Below are positions 9,177 to 17,900 of a stretch of DNA of 64,000 nt, piece by piece (the stretch's first letter is position 1; the number at the start of each line of letters is the position of its first letter). A model generated the notes under the pieces. It was not told where the DNA came from. It made no database searches and saw only the letters and a program-made list of their open reading frames with translations. Origin of the DNA: Antarcticibacterium arcticum (GTDB taxonomy: Bacteria > Bacteroidota > Bacteroidia > Flavobacteriales > Flavobacteriaceae); the NCBI RefSeq assembly GCF_007993795.1, contig NZ_CP042476.1:2914001-2978000 (forward strand). The letters run 5' to 3'. Both the position numbers and the translations under genes were made by a program.

Positions 9177-9245
9177 TTTTCTCCCGCTGAATTCGCAGAA
9201 TTTCGCGGAAAGTCTCTGCGAAAATCTGCGAATTCCGCGGGAAAT
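9177..9245. repeat. inverted pair of TTCCCGCAGA-type repeats upstream of the GxxExxY gene
   Basis: A forward copy (about 9177-9208, CCCGCTGAATTCGCAGAATT) is followed after a few bases by a copy in the opposite orientation (about 9214-9245, ending GAATTCCGCGGGAAA). The whole can fold into an imperfect hairpin. The 9163-9325 spacer holds nothing else that I recognise. Confidence 0.75.
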
Positions 9246-9325
9246 ATCAAAAATAACAAAAAAGGGAAGTAATCTATTGAATACTTCCCTGTAATGGGTA
9301 AACGTAACTAAAATAAACGGGGTAT

Positions 9326-11767
9326 TTAAGAACCGCACATTAAGCAATCATCTCCTTCAGCTTCCTTGGATTGTGCAATGATAGCACGTAATTCTTCAGG
9401 GGAGAGGGAATTGCCTTCTGTTTCCATGCGGGGAGTTGCTGCCCGGGCCGTGGGGACCTCAGGTTCTGCAGCAAAAACAGGTACAGGTTCTTTTTTCTCT
9501 TCTTTTTTAAGGGTGAATTTTATTGCGTCTACTGCGCTCTTGGTGCGCAGGTAGTACATTCCGGTTTTAAGTCCGCTCTTCCAGGCGTAAAAATGCATAG
9601 AGGTAAGCTTGCTGTAATTGGCATTTTCCATGAACAGGTTGAGCGATTGCGACTGATCGATGAAATAACCGCGGTGTCTTGACATGTCAATAATGTCCTT
9701 CATGCTCAGTTCCCAAACAGTTTTGTAAAGCTCCTTCAGGTCCTGCGGAATAATATCAATATCCTGAACAGATCCGTTGGCCCGCAAAATAGCATCTTTT
9801 ACATCTTCAGTCCAGAGATCCCGGGCAACAAGGTCTTCCAGTAAATGCTTGTTAACCACAATGAATTCTCCTGAAAGGACCCTTCGGGTATATATATTTG
9901 AGGTGTAAGGTTCAAAAGCTTCATTGTTACCAAGGATCTGGGAAGTGGATGCTGTAGGCATAGGAGCTACAAGCAGGGAGTTGCGCACCCCGTGCTTCAT
10001 CACATCCTTACGTAATTTTGCCCAGTCCCAGCGGCCGCTTAGTTCTTCATCCTGTAATCCCCAAAGATTGTACTGGAATTGCCCTTTGCTTATGGGCGAT
10101 CCTTTAAAGGTGGAATACGGACCTTCTTCTTTTGCCATTTCCATGGAAGCCGTAACAGCTGCAAAATAAAGGGTTTCAAAGATCTCCTCATTCAGCTTTT
10201 TTGCTTCATCGCTGGTAAACGGCAGTCTTAGTTTAATAAATGTATCTGCCAGACCCTGAACACCAAGTCCTACAGGACGGTGCCGTATATTGGAATTTTC
10301 AGCCTCAATTACAGGATAGTAATTGCGGTCTATAACCCGGTTGAGGTTTCGGGTAACCCGTTTTGTTATACGGAAAAGTTCCTTGTGGTCAAACTCATTT
10401 CCTTTGATAAACATGGGCAGAGCGATAGAGGCAAGGTTGCATACGGCAACTTCATCTTCACTGGTAAATTCCATGATCTCGGTACAAAGGTTGGAGGAAC
10501 GGATGGTACCAAGATTTTGCTGATTGGATTTCCGGTTAGCGGCATCTTTGTAAAGCATATACGGCGTTCCGGTCTCGATCTGGGATTCGAGGATCTTTTC
10601 CCAAAGTTCACGGGCTTTTATGGTCTTCCGGCCTTTTCCTTCGGCTTCATATTGATGGTAAAGTTCATCAAATGCTTCGCCGTGAATGTCAAATAATCCC
10701 GGGCATTCGTTAGGGCACATCAGGGTCCAGGTAGAATCCTGCTCTACGCGCTGCATGAAAAGATCTGGGATCCACATAGCGTAAAACAGGTCACGGGCGC
10801 GCATCTCTTCTTTTCCGTGGTTCTTTTTCAGGTCCAGAAAGTCAAAGATATCTGCATGCCAGGGTTCTACATACATGGCAAAGGAACCTTTTCTTTTTCC
10901 GCCACCCTGGTCTACATAGCGGGCGGTGTCATTAAAAACGCGCAACATGGGCACTATCCCGTTAGAGGTACCATTGGTTCCACCAATATAGGAACCGGTA
11001 GCGCGCACGTTGTGAATAGAAAGGCCAATACCACCGGCAGACTGGGAGATCTTTGCCGTTTGTTTGAGAGTATCGTAGATCCCGTCTATACTGTCATCCT
11101 TCATAGCCAGAAGGAAACAGGAGGACATTTGGGGTTTTGGGGTACCCGAATTGAACAATGTTGGGGTAGCGTGTGTAAAATATTTTTTAGACATAAGCTC
11201 ATAGGTTTCTATGGCTGCATCTATATCATTTATATGGATCCCAATGGAAACCCGCATGAGCATATGTTGGGGGCGCTCAGCGATCTTTCCGTTAAGTTTT
11301 AAGAGGTAGGAACGTTCCAGGGTTTTAAAGCCGAAATAATCATATCCGAAATCCCGGTTGTAAATAATAGTGGAATCCAGCAATTCTTTATTTTCCTGAA
11401 TTACCTTATAAACTTCCTCTGAAAGCAATGGCGCCTCTTTACCGGTGCGGGGGTTGACATACTCATAAAGATCTGCCATTACCTCAGAGAAAGATTTTTT
11501 GGTGTTTTTATGAAGGTTGGAGACCGAAATGCGCGCTGCAAGCCTTGCATAATCGGGGTGGGCGGTAGTCATGGTAGCTGAAACTTCGGCAGCCAGGTTG
11601 TCCAGTTCACTGGTAGTAACCCCGTCATAGAGTCCTTCAATAACTCTCATTGCCACTTTCAGGGGGTCTACGATCTCATTTAGACCATAGCATAATTTAC
11701 GTATTCTGGCAGTGATCTTGTCAAACATTACAGGCTCTTTATGCCCGTCTCTTTTCAGTACATACAT
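9326..11767 (-). CDS. nrdA: class Ia ribonucleoside-diphosphate reductase, alpha subunit
   Basis: 813 residues from the ATG at 11765-11767. The frame extends 23 codons further upstream, but the family N-terminus begins MYVLKRDGHKEPV, an ATP-cone activity site. The catalytic cysteines are in MSSCFLL, SNLCTEI (thiyl-radical Cys) and AVCNLAS. PMPTAST is present, and the C-terminal tail ends CLMCGS, the mobile redox pair re-reduced by thioredoxin or glutaredoxin. The enzyme reduces NDPs to dNDPs with NrdB. It lies downstream of nrdB in the same direction, 159 bases apart, with a terminator-like hairpin between them. The tail before the last 30 residues is a low-complexity linker. Confidence 0.97.
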   Translation of the reverse strand: MYVLKRDGHKEPVMFDKITARIRKLCYGLNEIVDPLKVAMRVIEGLYDGVTTSELDNLAAEVSATMTTAHPDYARLAARISVSNLHKNTKKSFSEVMADLYEYVNPRTGKEAPLLSEEVYKVIQENKELLDSTIIYNRDFGYDYFGFKTLERSYLLKLNGKIAERPQHMLMRVSIGIHINDIDAAIETYELMSKKYFTHATPTLFNSGTPKPQMSSCFLLAMKDDSIDGIYDTLKQTAKISQSAGGIGLSIHNVRATGSYIGGTNGTSNGIVPMLRVFNDTARYVDQGGGKRKGSFAMYVEPWHADIFDFLDLKKNHGKEEMRARDLFYAMWIPDLFMQRVEQDSTWTLMCPNECPGLFDIHGEAFDELYHQYEAEGKGRKTIKARELWEKILESQIETGTPYMLYKDAANRKSNQQNLGTIRSSNLCTEIMEFTSEDEVAVCNLASIALPMFIKGNEFDHKELFRITKRVTRNLNRVIDRNYYPVIEAENSNIRHRPVGLGVQGLADTFIKLRLPFTSDEAKKLNEEIFETLYFAAVTASMEMAKEEGPYSTFKGSPISKGQFQYNLWGLQDEELSGRWDWAKLRKDVMKHGVRNSLLVAPMPTASTSQILGNNEAFEPYTSNIYTRRVLSGEFIVVNKHLLEDLVARDLWTEDVKDAILRANGSVQDIDIIPQDLKELYKTVWELSMKDIIDMSRHRGYFIDQSQSLNLFMENANYSKLTSMHFYAWKSGLKTGMYYLRTKSAVDAIKFTLKKEEKKEPVPVFAAEPEVPTARAATPRMETEGNSLSPEELRAIIAQSKEAEGDDCLMCGS

Positions 11768-11867
11768 AATATAATTGGTTTGAATGCATACAAAGAGTGG
11801 GGTCTCTGCACACAGCTTTTTTATTAGGAACCGCAAAGCCGGGGGGCAATGGCGGCCGGGGGAAACT

Positions 11868-11913
11868 AAAAAAACCGGGAGGGGTCGTGCTGGGGGACTC
11901 AGCCCATCCCGGT
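11868..11913 (-). terminator. terminator or attenuator between nrdB and nrdA
   Basis: On the minus strand ACCGGGA (11913-11907) pairs with TCCCGGT (11880-11874), followed by seven T. A GC-rich inner hairpin lies inside. A second small hairpin (GACGCC/GGCGTC, 11918-11941) overlaps the nrdB stop. The placement would let nrdB be made in excess of nrdA by partial termination. Confidence 0.6.
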
Positions 11914-11926
11914 AGATGACGCCTTT

Positions 11927-12904
11927 TTAAAAATCGGCGTCGAAGCTTATTTTGTTGGTGTCTTTGTCTTTGTTCATCACCCCTGCTTTTTGATATTCTC
12001 CAACTCTTTTTTCAAAGAAGTTGGTTTTACCCTGCAGGTTAATCATATCCATAAAGTCAAAAGGATTGCTGCTGCCATATTCCTTTTCGCATTCCAGCTC
12101 GGTAAGCAGCCTGTCTGCCACAAACTCAAGATACTGGGTCATTAGTTTTGCGTTCATACCAATAAGGCTGGCCGGCAATGACTCGGTTATGAATTCCCGT
12201 TCTATGTTAAGGGCATCCACGATGATCTCGCGAATGCGCTCTTTGGAAACTTTGTTTATTAGGTGATTGTTGTGCAGGTGTACTGCAAAGTCGCAATGCA
12301 CACCTTCATCTCTGGAGATTAATTCATTGGAGAAGGTAAGCCCGGGCATAAGTCCGCGTTTTTTAAGCCAGAAGATCGAGCAAAACGCACCGGAAAAGAA
12401 AATACCTTCCACAGCGGCAAATGCGATCAGTCTTTCAGCAAAAGAATCAGATTCTATCCATTTTAATGCCCACTCGGCTTTCTTTTGAATAGCAGGGAAG
12501 GTTTCAATGGCGTGAAAAAGCTGGTCTTTTTCTTTCTCATCCTTTACATAGGTATCTATAAGCAAAGAGTAAGTTTCAGAATGGATGTTCTCCATCATGA
12601 TCTGGAAGCCGTAAAAGAATTTAGCTTCTGAATATTGTACTTCATTTACAAAATTCTCTGCCAGGTTTTCATTTACGATCCCGTCTGAGGCTGCAAAGAA
12701 AGCCAGGATGTGCTTTATGAAATAACGCTCATCTGCATTTAGTTTATTGGTCCAGTCATTAAGGTCCTGATGAAGGTCTATTTCCTCGGCAGTCCAGAAA
12801 CTCGCTTCCATTTTTTTGTACCAATCCCAGATATCGTGGTGTTTAATTGGAAAGATTACGAATCTGTCTTTGTTTTCCTGTAAAATGGGTTCTGTTTGAG
12901 CCAT
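11927..12904 (-). CDS. nrdB: ribonucleoside-diphosphate reductase, beta subunit (radical-generating)
   Basis: 325 residues from the ATG at 12902-12904. A TTG two codons further upstream is less likely. It is a ferritin-like diiron protein that makes the tyrosyl radical used by NrdA. The iron ligands and radical site are visible: an Asp-Glu-rich first helix, then MMENIHSETYSLLI, where the E-x-x-H pair and the Tyr four residues after the His correspond to Glu115, His118 and Tyr122 of E. coli NrdB. The second pair is in FAAVEGIFFSG and ISRDEGVHCDFAVHL. A radical Tyr at this position means an ordinary class Ia type rather than a Tyr-less class Ic. Confidence 0.96.
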   Translation of the reverse strand: MAQTEPILQENKDRFVIFPIKHHDIWDWYKKMEASFWTAEEIDLHQDLNDWTNKLNADERYFIKHILAFFAASDGIVNENLAENFVNEVQYSEAKFFYGFQIMMENIHSETYSLLIDTYVKDEKEKDQLFHAIETFPAIQKKAEWALKWIESDSFAERLIAFAAVEGIFFSGAFCSIFWLKKRGLMPGLTFSNELISRDEGVHCDFAVHLHNNHLINKVSKERIREIIVDALNIEREFITESLPASLIGMNAKLMTQYLEFVADRLLTELECEKEYGSSNPFDFMDMINLQGKTNFFEKRVGEYQKAGVMNKDKDTNKISFDADF

Positions 12905-13645
12905 TGGCAATAGATTTTTCTGGTTGTAAAAATGCTAAGAATTATAGCATTAACAAATATTGAAAAATCAATTAGATTTTCCCCGAATATTGATCAAACG
13001 TTTTCAACAAAGTTTTTAACACGGCCTTCTCTGAAAACCCCTATAATATCGTTAAAATTTAACCGTAAATAACTCTATATCAAGGTTTTGAATGGTGTTA
13101 ATAATAATACAACGCGCTTCAGCGAAAATTCACTTTTTCCTTTAAAACAGGTGTCTCACGGGAGGTTGTAAAAATGTTGATAATTGCCTTGGAAAGATTT
13201 TAAATTTCCTTTTTTAAAGACGCCGGAGCATTAAAGATACATAGTTTGTAACAGCGGAAAAAGAGGCTCCTCGTGATGATAATCCAATCTGAAATTTCGC
13301 ACAATCGGGCATCCCGGAGCATAGGAAATTTGTGGGCAGGAAGTAATTTTATGGAATGTAATACCCCATTGGCAACTAAGAATATTTTGTAAAGCCCGGT
13401 TCTTATAAGATTCCATCCTGATTAAAATTTGAGGGGAGTAAAGGTATTGTTGTGAGTCCCTTAATTTCCCATTTCAATTGAGAAGTCAATGTGTACCTGT
13501 TCCTTTCTGTCTCCTAAGGGAAGTTTATAAGTATGGAAAATGCCATAGAAATTCATCACATCCCGAACACTTTAAAAAGCCTGTCAACGACTAAAGAATG
13601 CCCGGGAAGACCACGGTCCATTATTTAAAGAATCAATTCCTGCGA
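12905..13645. other. 741-base spacer with no recognisable gene
   Basis: AT-rich next to nrdB, where its promoter must lie. A clear TAnnTTTG box was not found; AATATTTG (minus strand, about 12953-12960) is a one-mismatch candidate. The remainder contains only short open frames with no domain signal. One minus-strand frame of 61 codons near 13231-13416 shows no recognisable similarity and is not called. Confidence 0.6.
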
Positions 13646-14470
13646 TCAATTCCCGGCAGAGCTGTTATAATCACTTTTTTTAATATTAAACGGCTTTTTT
13701 TCAAGTGCAATACAGGTTAATGTAGCATTCTCTTTTGCATTTTTCTTTCCTTCCATGATCATTTGCATCATGATCCCATTACCATCTTCAATCCATTGGG
13801 GATCGAAACCTTTGGGCAGGTTTGTTTTATCAGATTTATATATGTCGCCAAAACTTATATCGGGTTCCCGGGTGACATAAAAGGTAAATACCATTTCCTT
13901 GTTCTCCCCCTGGTAACCAGAGCAATCATAGCCCATTATGGTTTTATTCGCTATTTTCTTAAAGCTGAATTCATCTGCCTGCTTTTTATCGGCAGCCAAC
14001 TCTGCCGAATTGGATTCGGGGATCCTGGTGGCCATAACCATATTATTTCCTTCAGCCCGCATATACATTACATTAATCTTTTTACTGGGATCCATGACCA
14101 TGAACATATCATTATCGGGAAGTTTAAATCCAAAATAAGGAGCATCTTTTTTCAGAAAATAATTTAAGATCATATCTCCATCCCTGGTTTCCATTTTAAC
14201 CACGTAACTCCAGTCAAATTCATATATCTCAGGAATTTCTGAAGGGTCCACCTGTTCAAACCCGGTCGCAAACCCGCTGTTTGCCATTTGGAAATTGAGC
14301 ATATTGTCAACAGATTTTCCTGCTTCGGCCGCGGCTTTATCGGCTACCTTGTTGGTAACGGTATTCTCCACTCTTTTTTCTACTTTTTTCTGAAGATTTT
14401 TGAGGAACTGGGCCTGGGATGGGATGGTGATAAACATCATTAAAACCCCCAATAATACTGCTTTTTTCAT
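13646..14470 (-). CDS. DUF4412 secreted protein
   Basis: 274 residues from the ATG at 14468-14470, chosen because a signal peptide (MKKAVLLGVLMMFITIPSQAQ) begins there. A longer open frame adds 18 residues without sense. After the signal comes an amphipathic Lys/Glu/Ala-rich helix (FLKNLQKKVEKRVENTVTNK) and then a beta-rich domain with YEFDWSYVVKME, VMDPSKKINVMYM and IMGYDCSGYQ, matching DUF4412. The family is periplasmic or surface-associated in Bacteroidetes and of unknown function. It is followed in the same direction by nothing close, and the upstream neighbour is another secreted protein. Confidence 0.8.
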   Translation of the reverse strand: MKKAVLLGVLMMFITIPSQAQFLKNLQKKVEKRVENTVTNKVADKAAAEAGKSVDNMLNFQMANSGFATGFEQVDPSEIPEIYEFDWSYVVKMETRDGDMILNYFLKKDAPYFGFKLPDNDMFMVMDPSKKINVMYMRAEGNNMVMATRIPESNSAELAADKKQADEFSFKKIANKTIMGYDCSGYQGENKEMVFTFYVTREPDISFGDIYKSDKTNLPKGFDPQWIEDGNGIMMQMIMEGKKNAKENATLTCIALEKKPFNIKKSDYNSSAGN

Positions 14471-14613
14471 GGTGTTTGTTTTTAGGGTTATACTTTTGCA
14501 GGATGGCAGCTTTTCATGCTGCATCCGGTTAAAAACAGGGGTTTATGTGGGGTGTGGGGTTCAATTGCCGGGGACATGCCATTGCAGGTCTTCCGGTGCT
14601 GCCGGCAACCGGC

Positions 14614-15306
14614 TTACACGTGTAAGGGTCGTATAGGATTTACCGGCCGGGAGGTAAAGATCTCTGCAATTTCATATTTCAGCACATTCCAGCCTTTTTC
14701 AAGCTGAACATCATAAATTATAGTGTCATCATACATTTCCTCTCCATTTCCCGTATATGTGGGCATTTTACATTCGCCAGTTGCACTTGCGGGGCCATCT
14801 GTATAGATCCACTTTAAATAATAACCCTTGGTTACAGGAGTCTCCCCATAAGAGTCCAGCCAGGCTGCAACCTCGGGAGAACTTACTGCATAGAGGTAGC
14901 CGTGTTCGGTTTCCCCGGATCTATCGGTTATCAAAAATTCAGGAAGCCCGGTAACTATTTCATCTCCGTTTGTAAATGCGATATTTTCTTCAAACATACA
15001 GGGAAAAACACTTGAAACCGTGTTGTAACTCATAGTCCAACCCTCTGCTGCGCCGGCGGACTCCTTTTCGGCCATTTTTTTAAAGCTGGCGGCGTAATCG
15101 GGATCCAGGGGTATATGTAATGTGCCGTCAGGCTTAATACTGCCTATTTCTGTCATCTCCCCGTTAAACATCCCAAAATAGGCGATCACCGCATCCCCAT
15201 TGTTCCAGTCGCGTAAATTTCCCTGTAAACTGCTTTGTGCCGTGATATTGCCGCCCGGTATAATGCCGAAAGTAAGGAGCAAAATTTTCAGGTATTGATG
15301 TTTCAT
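14614..15306 (-). CDS. secreted protein of unknown function
   Basis: 230 residues with an N-terminal signal peptide ending near GGNITAQ. The mature part is beta-rich and acidic (GNLRDWNNGDAVIAYFG, LPEFLITDRSG, LYAVSSPEVAAWLDSYGE, KGYYLKWIYTDG), with two Cys that could form a disulfide. I recognise no family. It lies between two other secreted or periplasmic proteins transcribed in the same direction but with spacers of over 100 bases, so an operon is uncertain. Confidence 0.7.
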   Translation of the reverse strand: MKHQYLKILLLTFGIIPGGNITAQSSLQGNLRDWNNGDAVIAYFGMFNGEMTEIGSIKPDGTLHIPLDPDYAASFKKMAEKESAGAAEGWTMSYNTVSSVFPCMFEENIAFTNGDEIVTGLPEFLITDRSGETEHGYLYAVSSPEVAAWLDSYGETPVTKGYYLKWIYTDGPASATGECKMPTYTGNGEEMYDDTIIYDVQLEKGWNVLKYEIAEIFTSRPVNPIRPLHV

Positions 15307-15420
15307 AAAAGAGGTTTGGCCGGAAATGCTCCGGAGATTTGTAAAAAGGAAAATTTACATCCAGTTTTGCAAATTTCATATACCTGATTTCCCCAGGTTT
15401 GGGATTTCTTTATTTTCTTT

Positions 15421-15879
15421 TTACGGAATCCTTAGCTTAAAGGTGCCTTTCTGATTTTCAATTACGGTGGCTTTTGTACGGCCCAGGCCAAACCTGGATC
15501 CCGGCGGATAGGGTCCCGGATCAAAAACTTTTCCCGGCATAAGGTTCTGCATAGTGTGTATAGTAAGAGTTGCCTTTTTCCCCGGTCTTATACGGGAATC
15601 TTTGGTAGTAAAGGGCCCCTCGATACTTCCAGAATAGAATTCACAGCGATAACATTCGCCTTTAAGTTTATACAGTTGCGCCTCAATATCGGGTTCCCTG
15701 ATAAACACCTCGTTTACCCCGTTATTTTTTGGATCTACAGAAAATATGATGTTGGTACTGGCAGGTACAGCCGGATTCTGATGATTTAAATCGGCATACT
15801 GCTGCGCAAAGATGGGCGAATTCTGAAACAGACAACAGGCAGGCAACAGCAGGAACAGTAGTAAAGTAATTTTTCTCAT
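15421..15879 (-). CDS. small secreted protein of unknown function
   Basis: 152 residues with a signal peptide (MRKITLLLFLLLPACCLF...) ending before QQYADLNHQ. A Cys-Cys in the hydrophobic stretch could alternatively act as a lipobox. The mature part carries a CYRCEFYSG pair of Cys and a Gly/Pro-rich C-terminal segment (VFDPGPYPPGSRFGLG). No family is recognised. It is probably exported; its role is unknown. Confidence 0.65.
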   Translation of the reverse strand: MRKITLLLFLLLPACCLFQNSPIFAQQYADLNHQNPAVPASTNIIFSVDPKNNGVNEVFIREPDIEAQLYKLKGECYRCEFYSGSIEGPFTTKDSRIRPGKKATLTIHTMQNLMPGKVFDPGPYPPGSRFGLGRTKATVIENQKGTFKLRIP

Positions 15880-16096
15880 AAGTCAGAATTTTTGGAACCA
15901 GGGGGAAAAAGCCAAACCTTATACGGGATATAAAGTGGCTAATGCGTCATAATCCAGGGCTGCAGGAGCTCTCGTGTGGGGAAAATTACTTAGGGTATTG
16001 TGGGAGTATCCCGCAAATTTAAGGAAAAAATGATTAGGATGGGTGTGTTAAAGCTTGAAATTCAGAGGAGTATGTTAAAAATAGTTTGAAAATGTT

Positions 16097-16197
16097 TTCC
16101 CGCCGATTTCACAGAATAGCGCAGAAATTAAACCTTACAAACGGAACCTGGAATATTAAGATCTCCAGCAGATTTTGCAGAATAGCGCAGAAATTAA
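16097..16197. repeat. two tandem TTCCCGCAGA-type repeat copies
   Basis: Two related copies (about 16097-16135 and 16159-16197) share CAGAATAGCGCAGAAATTAAAC. A degenerate CCTGC palindrome follows at 16211-16230. The whole spacer 15880-16375 contains only such repeats. Confidence 0.7.
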
Positions 16198-16244
16198 ACT
16201 TTAAACCTGAACCTGCTTGCGGCAGGCAGGCCTTTCACCTAATT

Positions 16245-16378
16245 ACAACAGATAACCCACAACAGATAACTGACAACTGAGAACTCACAACAGAGAACTC
16301 ACAACAGATAACTCACAACTGATTACCCACAACTTACAACCGACAACTGAGAACTCACAACTGAGAACTGAAAACTCA
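16245..16378. repeat. degenerate tandem repeat of short ACAACTGA/GAACTCAC units
   Basis: About 130 bases made of variants of AACTGAGAACTCACAAC and AACAGATAACTCACAAC, purine-poor and periodic at about 7-8 and 15-16 bases. It runs up to the stop codon of the DUF3109 gene. A similar fragment lies at about 37905-37937. Confidence 0.75.
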
Positions 16379-16954
16379 CATCTTTTTAGCTTCAATTTCC
16401 AAAGCTGTTTTTTCCAGCTCCTCATACCAGTCCTCACCAAATTTTCTTACAAGGGCTTGTTTTACGAACTTATAGACCGGTACCTGTAATTCTTTGCCCA
16501 GGGAACAGGCGTCATCACAAATATGCCAGTGATGGTAGTTTACTGCGGCAAATTCTGAATAATCCTGAACTCTTACCGGGTATAAATGGCAGGATACGGG
16601 TTTCTTCCAGGTGATCTCCCCCTGGTTGTACGCTTCTTCAATGCCGCAAAGTGCGGTCCCGCGTTTGTCAAAGGTGACGTAGGCACAATCTGCGCCATTT
16701 ATCAAGGGGGTTTCGGGCTCCCCGTCCTCTCCAATTACCCAGGTGCCCTGCGCCTCGATGGCTGCAATGCCCTCAGGTCGCAGGAAGGGTTTTACCAGCG
16801 GATAGATATCTTCCAGAATTTTCTTTTCATCCTCCTCAACCGGCGCACCGGCCTCACCGTCTATACAACATGCGCCTTTGCATGCCGAAAGATTACACAC
16901 GAAATCCTTTTTGATGATCTCTTCAGAAACTATGGTTTTGCCTATTTGAAACAT
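16376..16954 (-). CDS. DUF3109 family Cys-rich protein
   Basis: 192 residues. The N-terminal part holds DFVCNLSACKGACCIDGEAGAP and a further Cys-containing LINGADCAYV, CGIEEAY, SCHLYPVR and HICDDAC. These conserved Cys are characteristic of DUF3109, a relative of the YkgJ/CxxCxxCC group thought to bind zinc or an iron-sulfur cluster. The protein is cytoplasmic and its function is not established. A TATCTTTG box lies only 4 bases upstream of the ATG, suggesting a leaderless transcript. Confidence 0.85.
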   Translation of the reverse strand: MFQIGKTIVSEEIIKKDFVCNLSACKGACCIDGEAGAPVEEDEKKILEDIYPLVKPFLRPEGIAAIEAQGTWVIGEDGEPETPLINGADCAYVTFDKRGTALCGIEEAYNQGEITWKKPVSCHLYPVRVQDYSEFAAVNYHHWHICDDACSLGKELQVPVYKFVKQALVRKFGEDWYEELEKTALEIEAKKM

Positions 16955-16958
16955 GCCG

Positions 16959-16966
16959 CAAAGATA
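16959..16966 (-). promoter_or_regulatory. putative -7 box for the DUF3109 gene
   Basis: On the minus strand TATCTTTG matches TAnnTTTG exactly and ends 4 bases before the ATG. No good -33 TTG is seen at the right distance. Confidence 0.4.
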
Positions 16967-17066
16967 TTTATTTCAAAGCATACCCCGATGCTTTTTCGGC
17001 AAAATTTCCCGGACCGGTTTCTCTAAAAATTACATTGTAAATCATTTCATTTCTGCTTTTTAAGCG

Positions 17067-17074
17067 TAATTTTG
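17067..17074 (+). promoter_or_regulatory. putative -7 box for the marC-like operon
   Basis: TAATTTTG fits TAnnTTTG and lies 23 bases before the ATG at 17098. No convincing -33 element was seen. Confidence 0.35.
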
Positions 17075-17097
17075 TGCCTGTTTTAAAGCAACGCATT

Positions 17098-17673
17098 ATG
17101 ATCCTTGATTTTCGAGAAATTGCTACGGCCAGTATGATCCTTTTTGCAGTAATTGACATTATTGGGAGTATTCCCATAATAATTGATCTGCGCAAAAAAG
17201 CGGGCCATATTCAAAGTGAAAAGGCCACTATAGTGGCGGGGATCCTGATGATTGTTTTTCTCTTTGTAGGGAAAGAAATCCTTAACCTTATAGGAATTGA
17301 TGTGAATTCCTTTGCGGTAGCCGGTTCCTTCATCCTTTTTTTCCTGGCGCTTGAAATGATCCTGGGTATTACCCTTTATAAAGATGATGCGCCGGAAACT
17401 GCCGCTGTTGTGCCTTTGGCATTTCCGCTAATTGCCGGGGCGGGAACTATGACCACTCTGCTTTCCCTGAGGGCAGAGTATGAAGCTATTAATATTGTCG
17501 TGGCTATTTTACTGAATATTGTAGTGGTTTATATAGTGCTGAAATCTTCGGGAAAAATGGAACGTTTCCTCGGCAAACAAGGGATCAATGTGATACGTAA
17601 AATATTTGGAGTAATTTTGCTGGCCATAGCCGTGAAATTATTCACATCCAATATTCAGAGCCTGTTCGATTAG
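17098..17673 (+). CDS. MarC/NAAT family integral membrane protein
   Basis: 191 residues from the ATG at 17098; an in-frame GTG 8 codons upstream is less likely. It has six hydrophobic helices with the family features FAVIDIIGSIPI in helix 1 and PLAFPLIAGAGTMTTLL in the second half (inverted-repeat topology). MarC-family proteins sit in the inner membrane. Despite the name, a role in antibiotic resistance was not upheld for E. coli MarC, and the substrate is unknown. It probably forms an operon with the next two genes. Confidence 0.9.
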   Translation: MILDFREIATASMILFAVIDIIGSIPIIIDLRKKAGHIQSEKATIVAGILMIVFLFVGKEILNLIGIDVNSFAVAGSFILFFLALEMILGITLYKDDAPETAAVVPLAFPLIAGAGTMTTLLSLRAEYEAINIVVAILLNIVVVYIVLKSSGKMERFLGKQGINVIRKIFGVILLAIAVKLFTSNIQSLFD

Positions 17674-17702
17674 GGCTTTTAATTTTCAGAATAAATAGTA
17701 TA

Positions 17703-17900
17703 ATGAAGATCTTTATTTACATTTTAATGCTGCTTGCAGTCATAGTGCTGGGGTATAATTTTACCCTCCTGAATTTTGATAATTTACTTGAAAAGAACAG
17801 CGGGATCGCCCTTATAGGAATTCTTTGCGCGGCCTGTGTGATCGTGTTGCTGGCAATTTTGCTCACTTCCAAAGCAATTGAGAAAAAAGCCGACCAGTAA
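17703..17900 (+). CDS. small two-helix membrane protein
   Basis: 65 residues with two hydrophobic segments (IFIYILMLLAVIVLGYNFTLL and the IALIGILCAACVIVLLAILL region) and a short charged C-terminus. It starts 29 bases after the marC-like gene and its stop overlaps the next start by one base (TAATG), so it is translated together with the oxidoreductase. It is unrecognised and may serve as a membrane anchor or partner. Confidence 0.7.
   Translation: MKIFIYILMLLAVIVLGYNFTLLNFDNLLEKNSGIALIGILCAACVIVLLAILLTSKAIEKKADQ

Noticed and set aside
9153..9347. Minus-strand open frame of 64 codons between nrdA and the GxxExxY gene
   Set aside because: It consists mostly of translated repeat sequence (the inverted TTCCCGCAGA-type pair) and overlaps both neighbours; no protein-like features.
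13231..13416. 61-codon minus-strand open frame in the spacer upstream of nrdB
   Set aside because: No family signal, no good start context and no hydrophobic or repeat pattern; most likely chance.
16245..16378. Possible CRISPR array
   Set aside because: The repeating units are short (7-16 bases), degenerate and without unique spacers of constant length; no cas genes nearby.
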